DNA of 64,000 nt, from contig NZ_BAABHA010000006.1 of the NCBI RefSeq assembly GCF_039541855.1, positions 83,286 to 147,285 of the forward strand. Reading direction: 5' to 3'. The notes below the pieces were generated by a model. It was not told the origin of the DNA and did not search any database. It worked only from the letters and a program-made list of their open reading frames with translations. Positions 51,876 through 59,597 of this stretch are shown here, in pieces (position 1 is the stretch's first letter; each line of letters begins with the position of its first letter). The stretch is from Solirubrum koreensis. Lineage in GTDB: Bacteria > Bacteroidota > Bacteroidia > Cytophagales > Hymenobacteraceae. The position numbers and the translations under genes were made by a program.

Positions 51876-52178
51876 ATGTCACAGAGCAAAAGCAAACATA
51901 ACCACAACAAGAACCAAGAGCTGATTCCGAACTCCAACCCGGAAACCCACTTGGAAAACAGCCAGATTCCGACCTCGAATAGCGGCGGAACCCAGGTCCA
52001 GAACGTAAGCCGCAACCCGATTTCGGAGGAAGGCAACGAAACCCGGGGCAACACGCCGGGTGGTAACAAGGACGAAGCCCGCTCGAGTCAGCTTAACAAG
52101 CCGCGCAGCAACCCGCAAGGCAACCGGCCCATGTCGGTAGACAACAGCCAGAAAGGTCCCGGCCGCAAAGCCGACTAG
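51876..52178 (+). CDS. Small disordered Asn/Gln/Ser-rich protein
   Basis: 100 residues, MSQSKSKHNHNKNQEL..., almost without hydrophobic residues and rich in Asn, Gln, Ser, Gly, Pro and charged residues. No domain, signal or membrane segment. The composition suggests an intrinsically disordered, heat-soluble or desiccation-related protein, but no family is recognised. It lies 64 bp after the PfkB gene in the same direction and before a strong terminator, so it may share its transcript. Confidence 0.6.
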   Translation: MSQSKSKHNHNKNQELIPNSNPETHLENSQIPTSNSGGTQVQNVSRNPISEEGNETRGNTPGGNKDEARSSQLNKPRSNPQGNRPMSVDNSQKGPGRKAD

Positions 52179-52194
52179 CTTAAAGCATACAGTG

Positions 52195-52231
52195 AAAAAG
52201 CCCCGCCGGAGAAATCCGGCGGGGCTTTTTT
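52195..52231. terminator. Bidirectional terminator
   Basis: 16-bp perfect arms (AAAAAGCCCCGCCGGA and complement) with a GAAA loop and a T-run on both strands; between the disordered-protein gene and the convergent lipoprotein gene. Confidence 0.94.
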
Positions 52232-52247
52232 GTGTGGGTAAGCGTAG

Positions 52248-53069
52248 CTAATTCACCAAGGCCAGACGCTTCAAGCGGGTGTCCACATCCCCGTTGTGGA
52301 AAAAGTCCTGCTCGAACACTATGGTATGGTTATTCAGCCAGCGCGCCTGGCTGACGCCCCACTCGGTTTGCCGCTCCCACAACAGGCGGGGGCGGCCGTT
52401 TTCCATGCGCCATACCTGCAGGCCACTGGGTTCGTAGCGCGCCAGCACATCGGAGGAGCCGCACACAAACATTTTGCCGTCGGGCGCTACAGAAGGTGGG
52501 CTCCAAACTACGGTTTGGCGGCCCGTTGCCCGGTCGATGATCAAGAAATAACCGCCTTCATAGAGGTGCACAGCCACCAGCCAGCTGTTAATGCCGGACA
52601 GTGTAGCTACGTATTGGTAGAAGATGTTGTCGTCGGTTTCAGCCGGATTGTTAACCAAGCGCACGGTTTTGCCGCTGCTACAGCGCAGGTGCAGGGCATG
52701 GCCATTCCGTTTTACAGCCTGCCCTGCCTGGCGCAGGTGGCGCCGCTCTTCGGCTTCGGGGTCCAACTCTTCGCCCTCGGCGGGTTCTTCGTTCGATAAC
52801 CACGGCTGCAGCGGCAACTGCTCGTACACACTGCGCGAGGCGGGGTAGAGGTGCAATACCTGCGCGCCAACAATAAGGGTATCGAAGTTGGTGAGGCGGT
52901 AAATAGGTGGCGGCACCGGGCGCCTGGTGCCACCCGCCGTGCCCGGTGGGGGCGGAGCCGTGCGCGGCACCGTTCCCGGCCGGGCACGCTCTCCCGGCTG
53001 CATCCGTAAGGAGCAGGCAGTCAGCAAGCACAGGCCTAGTAAAGCCGGCAGCGGACGAAGCGGGAACAT
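52248..53069 (-). CDS. Lipoprotein with WD40/propeller-like repeats, unknown family
   Basis: 273 residues from the ATG at 53069. The lipobox is L-L-T-A-C (Cys19). A Pro/Arg/Thr-rich linker follows (20-60), then a globular part with strands such as T-L-I-V-G-A-Q-V-L-H-L-Y, W-L-V-A-V-H-L-Y-E-G-G-Y-F-L-I-I-D, T-V-V-W-S-P-P-S-V-A-P-D-G-K-M-F and W-R-M-E-N-G-R-P-R-L-L-W. The S-P-D-G-K-like repeat suggests a propeller. It lies 58 bp downstream of the M61 peptidase and is probably co-transcribed with it. Confidence 0.75.
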   Translation of the reverse strand: MFPLRPLPALLGLCLLTACSLRMQPGERARPGTVPRTAPPPPGTAGGTRRPVPPPIYRLTNFDTLIVGAQVLHLYPASRSVYEQLPLQPWLSNEEPAEGEELDPEAEERRHLRQAGQAVKRNGHALHLRCSSGKTVRLVNNPAETDDNIFYQYVATLSGINSWLVAVHLYEGGYFLIIDRATGRQTVVWSPPSVAPDGKMFVCGSSDVLARYEPSGLQVWRMENGRPRLLWERQTEWGVSQARWLNNHTIVFEQDFFHNGDVDTRLKRLALVN

Positions 53070-53127
53070 AACGCTAGGGGAGTAAGGGCGGGAAGGAGGC
53101 GCGGGCCGATACGGATGCAACGGAGCG

Positions 53128-54858
53128 TTAGTAGGATTGGTTGAGCCACTGGCGGAAACTGGCCTGTTCAGCCGCTGTGGCATCGGGGTTGCGGTCGACG
53201 GTAAGCTTGGCCCAGAACGCGGGGGCACTTTCGGGTTGCAGCTGCACGGTTACCAAGCGGTCCTGCCGGAACACGGTCAGCTCGTAGCTGGACTGGTTGG
53301 TGCCCAGCAGCACCTGCAGGTTCATGTCTACCCGGCGGCCGTTCACGGCTACCACTTGGTCGTCGACGGTGAGGGCCCGGGCGGCCGGTGAATCGGGGTG
53401 AATGTCGGTTACCTCCGTTCGCTCGTTTTTCACCACGGTACGGAAGCCAAATAAGCCTTCCGAAGCCGACGCGTTTTGCTGAATCATGAGCGCGCAGCCC
53501 ACAAAACCCAGTGCCTCGTCAAGCGGACCTTCCAGCTCGGCGGTGCCGTAAATGTGCTGGTCGAAGTACCAGCTCATGTCAGTGCCAGCTACCTCCGTTA
53601 CAACGCGGCGGTAATCGTCTTCGGTGTAGCCAATGCCGGGCTGGCCGAATTCCTGCCACAGGCGCCGCATCACGTCGTCGAGGCTGCGCTGGTGCTGGTG
53701 CTGGCGCCGAATGTATAGATCGAGCAGCAACGCCGCCAATGCGCCTTTGTGGTACACGGATACCTTGCGGTCGGGCACACCGGGCTTGTAACCATCAAGC
53801 CAGAGGTCCATGGAAGCATCGGCTACCGAGAGGTTGTAGCGGCCGTGGTCGTCGTAGTGCTTGCGCAGTACCGTGTTCAGCTCGTCGAAGTATTGATTAG
53901 CGGTGCGCACGCCGGCGCGGGCTAACAGGTACTCGCCGTAGTAAGTGGTAATGCCCTCGGCCACATAACACGTGCGGAAGTAATTCTCGCGGGTGTAATC
54001 GTAGGGCATCATTTCGGCGGGCCGAATGGTCTTGATGTTCCAGCAGTGAAATAGCTCGTGGCAGCTTACGCCCAGGAATTCCTTGTACAAACCCTCCGTC
54101 ATGAGCAGCGCCGCAGGACCCAGCGTAATAACGGTGGAAGTGAGGTGCTCCACGCCGTGGTAGTGCTTGTAGGGCAGCATCTGGTTCAGGAAATGAAATT
54201 CCCGCGCCGGAAACGCGCCAAACAGCCGCAAATGCTCCTCGGAAAAGGCTTTGAAGTCGCGCAGAATCACGTCCCACTGCGGCTGCAAGTCGCCCTGCAT
54301 CCACACATGAAAGGGCAGGCCGCCGGCTTCGTACTGAGCATGGTGCAAAGTGGGTGAAGCAATGAGCGGCGAATCCACCAGCTCATCGAACGATGCCGCT
54401 TGCAGCACGTTCGGAGCCGACCGTTGCATGCCGCAGGCTATTTGCCAGCCTTCAGGCAAAGTCAACGTTAGCTCGCAAGACTCGGTGCGGCGGCCCTCGG
54501 CGTACATAAAGCACTGAATGCCGTTTAGATACAGCTGGGTTTCGTCGAGCCACGAGCCGCCGGCATCCATCTGGTGGGCGTAGAAATTGTATTGCACCCG
54601 CACCGTGCGTCCCGCCGCAGCAGGTACTTGCCACCGGTCCTTGGTTAGCTTCTGCAGGGCTAACGGTTGCTTCGTAGTTGCGTCGAAGGCCTCGACCCGC
54701 TGAATTTTTTGCCCGAAATTTTGCAGCTCGTACCGGCCGGGGCGCCAAGCGGGTAATTGCAGCTCCAGCGGAGCTGCCTCGGCAGGCACCTCGAGCTGCA
54801 TTTGCACCTGTAGGTAAAAAGTAAGCGGGTTTTGAAAGGAAACGTAGTAGTGAATCAT
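53128..54858 (-). CDS. M61 family metallopeptidase (glycyl aminopeptidase type) with PDZ domain
   Basis: 576 residues. The N-terminal beta-domain (P-A-W-R-P-G-R-Y-E-L near 38-50, typical of M61) is followed by the catalytic domain with zinc motif H267-E-L-F-H271 and third ligand Glu301 in A-E-G-I-T-T-Y-Y-G-E. A PDZ-like domain lies at about 455-540 (V-D-D-Q-V-V-A-V-N-G-R-R-V). No signal peptide is visible from the ATG at 54858 (MIHYYVSFQ), so it appears cytosolic, like other short-start M61 enzymes. It cleaves N-terminal residues, mainly Gly and Ala, from peptides. Confidence 0.93.
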   Translation of the reverse strand: MIHYYVSFQNPLTFYLQVQMQLEVPAEAAPLELQLPAWRPGRYELQNFGQKIQRVEAFDATTKQPLALQKLTKDRWQVPAAAGRTVRVQYNFYAHQMDAGGSWLDETQLYLNGIQCFMYAEGRRTESCELTLTLPEGWQIACGMQRSAPNVLQAASFDELVDSPLIASPTLHHAQYEAGGLPFHVWMQGDLQPQWDVILRDFKAFSEEHLRLFGAFPAREFHFLNQMLPYKHYHGVEHLTSTVITLGPAALLMTEGLYKEFLGVSCHELFHCWNIKTIRPAEMMPYDYTRENYFRTCYVAEGITTYYGEYLLARAGVRTANQYFDELNTVLRKHYDDHGRYNLSVADASMDLWLDGYKPGVPDRKVSVYHKGALAALLLDLYIRRQHQHQRSLDDVMRRLWQEFGQPGIGYTEDDYRRVVTEVAGTDMSWYFDQHIYGTAELEGPLDEALGFVGCALMIQQNASASEGLFGFRTVVKNERTEVTDIHPDSPAARALTVDDQVVAVNGRRVDMNLQVLLGTNQSSYELTVFRQDRLVTVQLQPESAPAFWAKLTVDRNPDATAAEQASFRQWLNQSY

Positions 54859-54967
54859 GGGCAGCACGGGGCTCGAAACGCAGTACAAAGCTACAGTGGA
54901 AATACGCAGGCTGGGCCGGTAAAGTGCAGGCCGAGCGTAACTTTCTTAGCAGTTGGTAGATCGATGC

Positions 54968-54998
54968 TTGCCTTTGCAAGGCTTAATTCTTACCTTTG
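54968..54998 (+). promoter_or_regulatory. Promoter of rpmH-rnpA
   Basis: TTG (54968-54970), 20 bp, TACCTTTG (54991-54998), 26 nt before the rpmH ATG. A small inverted repeat (CTTGC-CTTT-GCAAG, 54967-54980) covers the -33 part. Confidence 0.75.
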
Positions 54999-55024
54999 CC
55001 GGCCTTACTTAACCGTGCCTCGTC

Positions 55025-55183
55025 ATGAAAAGAACGTTTCAGCCTTCGCAACGCAAGCGTCGTAACAAACACGGCTTCCGTCTGCGTATGGAAACCGCTA
55101 ACGGCCGCCGCACCCTGGCTGCCCGTCGTAAGAAAGGCCGCAAGCGCCTGACCGTATCCGACGAAGGCCGTCACAAGCGCTAA
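55025..55183 (+). CDS. rpmH: 50S ribosomal protein L34
   Basis: 52 residues: MKRTFQPSQRKRRNKHGFR and so on, ending in K-R; the full, strongly basic L34 sequence with R-M-x-T-x-x-G-R-x-x-L-A-x-R-R-x-K-G-R. It is a structural protein of the large ribosomal subunit near the exit tunnel. It stands directly before rnpA (40-bp gap), the order conserved in nearly all bacteria, and has its own promoter. Confidence 0.98.
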   Translation: MKRTFQPSQRKRRNKHGFRLRMETANGRRTLAARRKKGRKRLTVSDEGRHKR

Positions 55184-55223
55184 TCCGCTGACGGCCGTTG
55201 CCGCTTCGCCCCAGCTGAACGAT

Positions 55224-55655
55224 ATGACGCCGGGCGCGCGCTCCTACGTATTTCCGAAAGAAGAACACTTGTGCCGCAAGAAGCTCATCGACGAGCTTTT
55301 CGGCCGGGGTTCTTCTTTTGGTTTATACCCCTTGCGTATTGTGTGGCTGCCATTGCCGGCGCCATCCACTGAGCCGCCACAAGTGCTGGTGAGCGTGTCC
55401 AAGCGCAACTTTAAGCGCGCCGTAGACCGCAATTACTTTAAACGGCTGATGCGCGAGGCGTACCGCCTGAACAAATACCGGCTACTGGAAGCTCCAGGAG
55501 GGCACATGGTGGCGCAAATGGCCATTATCTACACGGGAAAGGAAAAAAAGCCTTTCTCCGTCGTCGAGAATAAATTAATTTCAGGGCTGGAGCGTTTGTT
55601 ACGTGCCACCGAGCCGGGAGCCGCGTCGCCAAACGCAACTTCCCCAACGGCTTAA
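55224..55655 (+). CDS. rnpA: Ribonuclease P protein component
   Basis: 143 residues. Helps the catalytic RNA of RNase P to cut the 5' leader off tRNA precursors. The RNR motif region is seen (S-V-S-K-R-N-F-K-R-A-V-D-R-N-Y-F-K-R-L-M-R-E), as are the F-P-K-E-E-H-L start and L-P-L-R-I-V-W. The C-terminal tail after E-R-L-L-R is Ala/Ser/Thr-rich. The ATG at 55224 (MTPGARSYVFPKEE) gives normal length. It lies 40 bp after rpmH and 29 bp before the S41 protease. Confidence 0.96.
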   Translation: MTPGARSYVFPKEEHLCRKKLIDELFGRGSSFGLYPLRIVWLPLPAPSTEPPQVLVSVSKRNFKRAVDRNYFKRLMREAYRLNKYRLLEAPGGHMVAQMAIIYTGKEKKPFSVVENKLISGLERLLRATEPGAASPNATSPTA

Positions 55656-55684
55656 GCGTCTGTCTTTATACAGCTGCCTGCCCT

Positions 55685-57385
55685 ATGAATATTCGTAAGT
55701 CTACCCTCGGCCTTGCCGCCGGCGCCGCTTTGTTGTTCTCGTTTAAAACGGTTTCGACCGACAGCGAGCGGTACTTCGAAATTGCCAAGAACCTCGACAT
55801 CTTCGCCACGCTTTTCAAGGAAGTCAACACGTATTACGTGGATGACGTGACGCCCTCGAAAATGGTGAAAACGGGCATCGACGCCATGCTCAAGTCGCTC
55901 GATCCGTACACGAACTACATTCCGGAGGACGACATCGAGGACTTCCGCACCATGACTACCGGGCAGTACGGTGGTATTGGCGCCGTGGTGGTGAAGCGCA
56001 GCGGCAAAACGGTGGTGCAAAGCGCTTACGAGGGCTACCCCGCCCAAAAAGGCGGCTTGCTGCCCGGCGACGAGATTCTGTCCATCAACGGCATTAGCCT
56101 GGACAAGAAAACCAACTCCGACATCAGCAAGCTGCTGAAGGGGCAGGCCAACTCCACCGTGAAGCTGATGGTAACGCGCTACGGCCAGGATGCCCCGGTG
56201 GAGATTAACATTGTACGCGACAAGATTCAGGTAGATAACGTGCCGTACTACGGTATGCTGACCACCGATATCGGCTATTTTCAGCTTTCGGGCTTTACCG
56301 TGGATGCTTCGCGGGAGGTGCGCAACGCCGTAACCAAGCTGAAGGAGCAGGGCGCCAAGAAAATCGTGTTCGATTTACGCGACAACCCCGGCGGCTTGCT
56401 CAACGAATCGGTGAATATTTCGAACCTGTTCGTTGACAAGGGCCTCGACATTGTTAGCACCAAGGGTAAGGTGACCGAATGGAACAAGACCTACAAGGCC
56501 TTGGATGCTCCGCTCGATACCCAGATTCCGCTGGTCATCATCACCTCTAACCGCTCAGCTTCGGCTTCGGAAATTGTAACGGGCGTGATGCAAGACTACG
56601 ACCGTGCCGTGATTGTGGGCGAGCGGACTTTCGGCAAGGGGCTTGTTCAAGCCACGCGGCCGCTGAGCTACAACTCGCAGCTGAAGGTTACCACCGCCAA
56701 ATACTACATTCCGAGCGGCCGCTGCATTCAGGAAATAGATTACGCCCATCGCGCCGACGACGGCACGCTGGGCAAAGTGCCCGACTCCTTGCGTACCGCC
56801 TTTAAAACCACCGCCGGCCGGCCGGTGTACGACGGTGGCGGCGTAGCGCCCGACGTAGAAGTGCAGGACCGGGCCATTGCCGACATTACCCGCGTGCTGC
56901 TTCAGAAGAATTACATCTTCGATTACGCCACCCGTTTCCGCGCCGAGCACGCCTCTATTGCGCCGGCCCGCGAATTCCAGCTCAGCGACGCCGACTACCA
57001 GAAATTCGTGCAGTTTCTGCAGGGCAAGGACATCAATTACAACACACAGGTGGAAAAAGCCTTGGCTAGCCTTTCTAAGGAAGCCAAGGACGAGAAGCAC
57101 TACGACGACGTGAAGGCCGAGCTGGAGGCCATCAAAAAGAAGATTTCGACCAACAAGAGCAACGACCTGACCCGTTTCAAGCCCGAAATCAAGGAGCTGC
57201 TGGAACAGGAAATCGTATCGCGCTACTACTTCCAGAAGGGCGGCATTGAGGCCTCGTTCGACGACGACCCGAACATTCTGGCATCCATTCAGGTGCTCAA
57301 CGACCAGCCGCGCTACGCTTCGTTGCTGAAGCCGGGTGGTAAGTCGGCCAGCGCCATGAAAGGAGCGGGCACCAACAAGCAATAA
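55685..57385 (+). CDS. S41 family C-terminal processing peptidase (CtpA/Prc type)
   Basis: 566 residues. An N-terminal signal or anchor helix (L-G-L-A-A-G-A-A-L-L-F-S-F) precedes the tail-binding helices (Y-F-E-I-A-K-N-L-D-I-F). A PDZ domain (about 100-180, I-G-A-V-V-V with L-L-P-G-D-E-I-L-S-I-N) follows, then the S41 protease domain with the Ser-Lys dyad Ser293 (in SASASE) and Lys318 (in FGKG); their 25-residue spacing equals that of Escherichia coli Prc. The C-terminal helical region is Lys/Glu-rich. It degrades or trims envelope proteins at the C-terminus. The rpmH-rnpA-S41 order is common in this phylum. Confidence 0.95.
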   Translation: MNIRKSTLGLAAGAALLFSFKTVSTDSERYFEIAKNLDIFATLFKEVNTYYVDDVTPSKMVKTGIDAMLKSLDPYTNYIPEDDIEDFRTMTTGQYGGIGAVVVKRSGKTVVQSAYEGYPAQKGGLLPGDEILSINGISLDKKTNSDISKLLKGQANSTVKLMVTRYGQDAPVEINIVRDKIQVDNVPYYGMLTTDIGYFQLSGFTVDASREVRNAVTKLKEQGAKKIVFDLRDNPGGLLNESVNISNLFVDKGLDIVSTKGKVTEWNKTYKALDAPLDTQIPLVIITSNRSASASEIVTGVMQDYDRAVIVGERTFGKGLVQATRPLSYNSQLKVTTAKYYIPSGRCIQEIDYAHRADDGTLGKVPDSLRTAFKTTAGRPVYDGGGVAPDVEVQDRAIADITRVLLQKNYIFDYATRFRAEHASIAPAREFQLSDADYQKFVQFLQGKDINYNTQVEKALASLSKEAKDEKHYDDVKAELEAIKKKISTNKSNDLTRFKPEIKELLEQEIVSRYYFQKGGIEASFDDDPNILASIQVLNDQPRYASLLKPGGKSASAMKGAGTNKQ

Positions 57386-57409
57386 GGTTTAGCTTACTTT
57401 TGAAGGCAG

Positions 57410-57440
57410 AAAGCAGACTCAATTTTGAGTCTGCTTTTTT
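57410..57440 (+). terminator. Terminator after the S41 protease gene
   Basis: 12-bp stem (AAAGCAGACTCA and complement, 4-nt loop) followed by TTTTTT; 24 bp past the stop and only 8 nt before the next start codon. A -7-like TACTTTTG (57395-57402) just upstream could place the hairpin inside the next gene's leader. Confidence 0.85.
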
Positions 57441-57448
57441 GTTGCATC

Positions 57449-58132
57449 ATGAAGTACACACATCTGTTATGTGCAGGGCTACTCGCGCTACTGTTCGCCT
57501 GTGAACAGACCCGAACGGGAGAAAATCCTCCAGCTGTTGATAGGGGCACGGTCTGGATGGACACAGTACGCTTCAACACCAAATTGACTCCCGAGCAGCG
57601 GGCCCAAGTCTTTTACAAGCGCAATTACGAAGAAGATTACCGCGAACTGCGCGATACTTCCCGAGTTGTCCTGCGCTTTTTTTGGTGGCGCGCTTTTGAC
57701 CCATTCGTCATCGTACGTTTAGAAAACCGCTTGGAGTTACAAGACTCCGCGAGTACCTGGAAAAGATATGAAGAGTGGTTTGCAACTTATAAAGAAGACA
57801 TATCTAGACTCAATCACGATTGTCCAGTGCGCAAAAACGGCAAGTGCTACGGTAAACCTCACCCGTTCATACACCGGCAGGGGGTGCAGATATTGCCGGT
57901 AAACCAAACGCCCGCCCTACTAGCTGCTTTAGATTCTATGGATTTCTGGAACATGCGAAAAGAGTACCCAGCCGATGCTCACACTGATGGCTCGAACTGG
58001 ACTTTACAGGTTTATTACAAAGGCAAATACCGAGAAGTAACAACCAACCGTGAACGGCACCCTATCAAGTCGGTGTGCTTGCGTCTGCTTAAACTCAGCG
58101 GCTACCCGGTAAAGCCCGAAAGAATCTACTAA
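57449..58132 (+). CDS. Lipoprotein of unknown family, coupled to tsaB
   Basis: 227 residues from the ATG at 57449. The lipobox is L-L-F-A-C (Cys18). The mature protein is rich in Arg, Tyr, Trp and Glu (R-N-Y-E-E-D-Y-R-E-L-R-D, R-F-F-W-W-R-A-F-D-P-F-V) and has a C-x-x-x-x-G-x-C-Y-G motif in the middle, possibly a disulfide. No family is recognised. Codon use appears slightly more AT-rich than its neighbours. Its stop codon TAA overlaps the ATG of tsaB (TAATG), which favours translational coupling although the products act in different compartments. Confidence 0.75.
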   Translation: MKYTHLLCAGLLALLFACEQTRTGENPPAVDRGTVWMDTVRFNTKLTPEQRAQVFYKRNYEEDYRELRDTSRVVLRFFWWRAFDPFVIVRLENRLELQDSASTWKRYEEWFATYKEDISRLNHDCPVRKNGKCYGKPHPFIHRQGVQILPVNQTPALLAALDSMDFWNMRKEYPADAHTDGSNWTLQVYYKGKYREVTTNRERHPIKSVCLRLLKLSGYPVKPERIY

Positions 58133-58821
58133 TGCCTCTCATCCTCGCTCTTGAAACCTCCTCGCCCGTCTGCTCGGTAGCCCTGACGCAGAACGGCGCC
58201 TTGGTAGCTTCCGCCGAGCTGCGGCTCGACAAGTCTCACTCTTCGCACCTGACGGTGCTCATCGACCAGCTGCTCGGCAACGCCGGAGTCAGCTTGCGGG
58301 AACTGGCAGCCGTAGCCGTGGCGGATGGACCAGGTTCTTACACGGGACTGCGCATTGGCGCGGCCGCCGCGAAAGGCTTGTGTTACGCGCTGGAGCTTCC
58401 GTTGGTGGCCATTGGCACGCTGCCGGCCCTGGCACACCAAGTAGCACAGCAAGTGCCCAATGCGGCGCGGTACCGTTTCGCGCCGCTGCTTGATGCCCGG
58501 CGCATGGAAGTATACGCCGCTCTTTACGCCGCCGACGGTACCGAGCTGCAAGCTCCCGCGCCGCTCGTCCTGGATTCAGCCAGCTTTGCTGCTGCGTTAG
58601 CCGATGGGCCCGTGGTGTTTTTCGGCAGTGGTGCGGCCAAGTTTCAGCCCTTGGTGGCTGATCATCCCAATGCGGCTTTCCTAACCGATGTACACCCTTC
58701 GGCCATTGCTGTAGCCCAACTGGCCGAAGCAGTGTACCTCCGGCAGGAATTTAGGGACGTGGCGTACTACGAACCCTTTTACTTGAAGGAAGTGTACACC
58801 ACTACACCTAAAACAGCCTAA
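58132..58821 (+). CDS. tsaB: tRNA threonylcarbamoyladenosine biosynthesis protein TsaB
   Basis: 229 residues, cytosolic. Partner of TsaD/TsaE in making t6A at position 37 of ANN-decoding tRNAs. The ASKHA start I-L-A-L-E-T-S-S-P-V-C-S-V-A-L, the D-K-S-H-S-S-H-L-T-V-L-I helix, and the hallmark D-G-P-G-S-Y-T-G-L-R-I-G-A-A-A-A-K-G-L are all clear. Length is normal. The ATG overlaps the preceding lipoprotein's stop. Confidence 0.96.
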   Translation: MPLILALETSSPVCSVALTQNGALVASAELRLDKSHSSHLTVLIDQLLGNAGVSLRELAAVAVADGPGSYTGLRIGAAAAKGLCYALELPLVAIGTLPALAHQVAQQVPNAARYRFAPLLDARRMEVYAALYAADGTELQAPAPLVLDSASFAAALADGPVVFFGSGAAKFQPLVADHPNAAFLTDVHPSAIAVAQLAEAVYLRQEFRDVAYYEPFYLKEVYTTTPKTA

Positions 58822-58832
58822 CCCCGGCGTCT

Positions 58833-58840
58833 TACTTTTG
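58833..58840 (+). promoter_or_regulatory. -7 element (TACTTTTG) before the DUF2480 gene
   Basis: TACTTTTG fits TAnnTTTG and lies 87 nt before the ATG at 58928. No clear TTG partner is seen within 19-22 bp, so this is moderately supported. Confidence 0.45.
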
Positions 58841-58927
58841 TAAGCGCAGCCGGTCGCGAACGAAAGCTGTTCAGAGTTGTTTTAGCAGCAACGGCCGCTC
58901 CGGTCGCCGTCAATACCCTACGTTACC

Positions 58928-59437
58928 ATGGACGAAATCATCAACCGCGTCGCGCAAAGCGCCTTGGTCAGCTTCAACCTCGAAGACCTGAAGCACCCCG
59001 GCGAACGGGTTGTGTACGATATTAAAGACAACCTCTTTCACGGGCTGATTCTGCGCGAGAAAGACTTCCGCGACTTCATCAAAACCCACGAATGGAGCCA
59101 GTACGACGGCAAGAACGTGGCCATCGTCTGCTCAGCCGATGCCATTGTACCCACCTGGGCATACATGCTGTTGGCCTCCAAGTTGCAAGGTCACGCCCAC
59201 CGCTACGTGTTCGGTAACCTGGAAGCCTTGGAGCAGGAGCTTTTCCACGAAGCCATTGCTGGCGTAGATGCCGAAGAGTTTCGCGACGCCAAAGTGGTAG
59301 TGAAAGGCTGCGGCCAGGACCCCGTTCCAACCTATGCCTACGTGGCCATTATGCAGAAGCTGCTGCCCGTGGCTGCCAGCGTGATGTACGGCGAGCCATG
59401 CAGCACCGTGCCGCTCTACAAGCGCCCGAAAGCATAG
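58928..59437 (+). CDS. DUF2480 family protein
   Basis: 169 residues, no signal or membrane segment, so cytosolic. The sequence I-I-N-R-V-A-Q-S-A-L-V-S-F-N-L-E-D, R-E-K-D-F-R-D-F-I-K, V-A-I-V-C-S-A-D-A-I-V-P-T-W-A-Y-M, V-V-V-K-G-C-G and V-M-Y-G-E-P-C-S-T-V-P-L-Y-K-R matches the short Bacteroidota family DUF2480. Two conserved cysteines (K-G-C-G and E-P-C-S) may be functional. Function unknown. Followed by a strong terminator. Confidence 0.88.
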   Translation: MDEIINRVAQSALVSFNLEDLKHPGERVVYDIKDNLFHGLILREKDFRDFIKTHEWSQYDGKNVAIVCSADAIVPTWAYMLLASKLQGHAHRYVFGNLEALEQELFHEAIAGVDAEEFRDAKVVVKGCGQDPVPTYAYVAIMQKLLPVAASVMYGEPCSTVPLYKRPKA

Positions 59438-59460
59438 CGCATTTTCGCACTTACTATTTC

Positions 59461-59528
59461 AAACGCCTCGGTGGCGCCAAAACGAGCTTCGGGAAACCGT
59501 CTTGTTTTGGCGACGCCGAGGCGTTTTA
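59461..59528 (+). terminator. Long terminator hairpin
   Basis: 26-nt arms with two mismatches (AAACGCCTCGGTGGCGCC side and complement), 14-nt loop, then TTTTAA; 24 bp past the DUF2480 stop. Confidence 0.88.
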
Positions 59529-59597
59529 ACGTATTGCTGGCCTCGTCCGCAATAGAACTAGTGCGTATAGCACATCTTTGGAGTATAAAGTTGCCGT

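Noticed and set aside
56555..57382. 275-codon minus-strand ORF opposite the S41 protease
   Set aside because: Exact mirror of a well-supported protease with catalytic residues; no domain on this strand.
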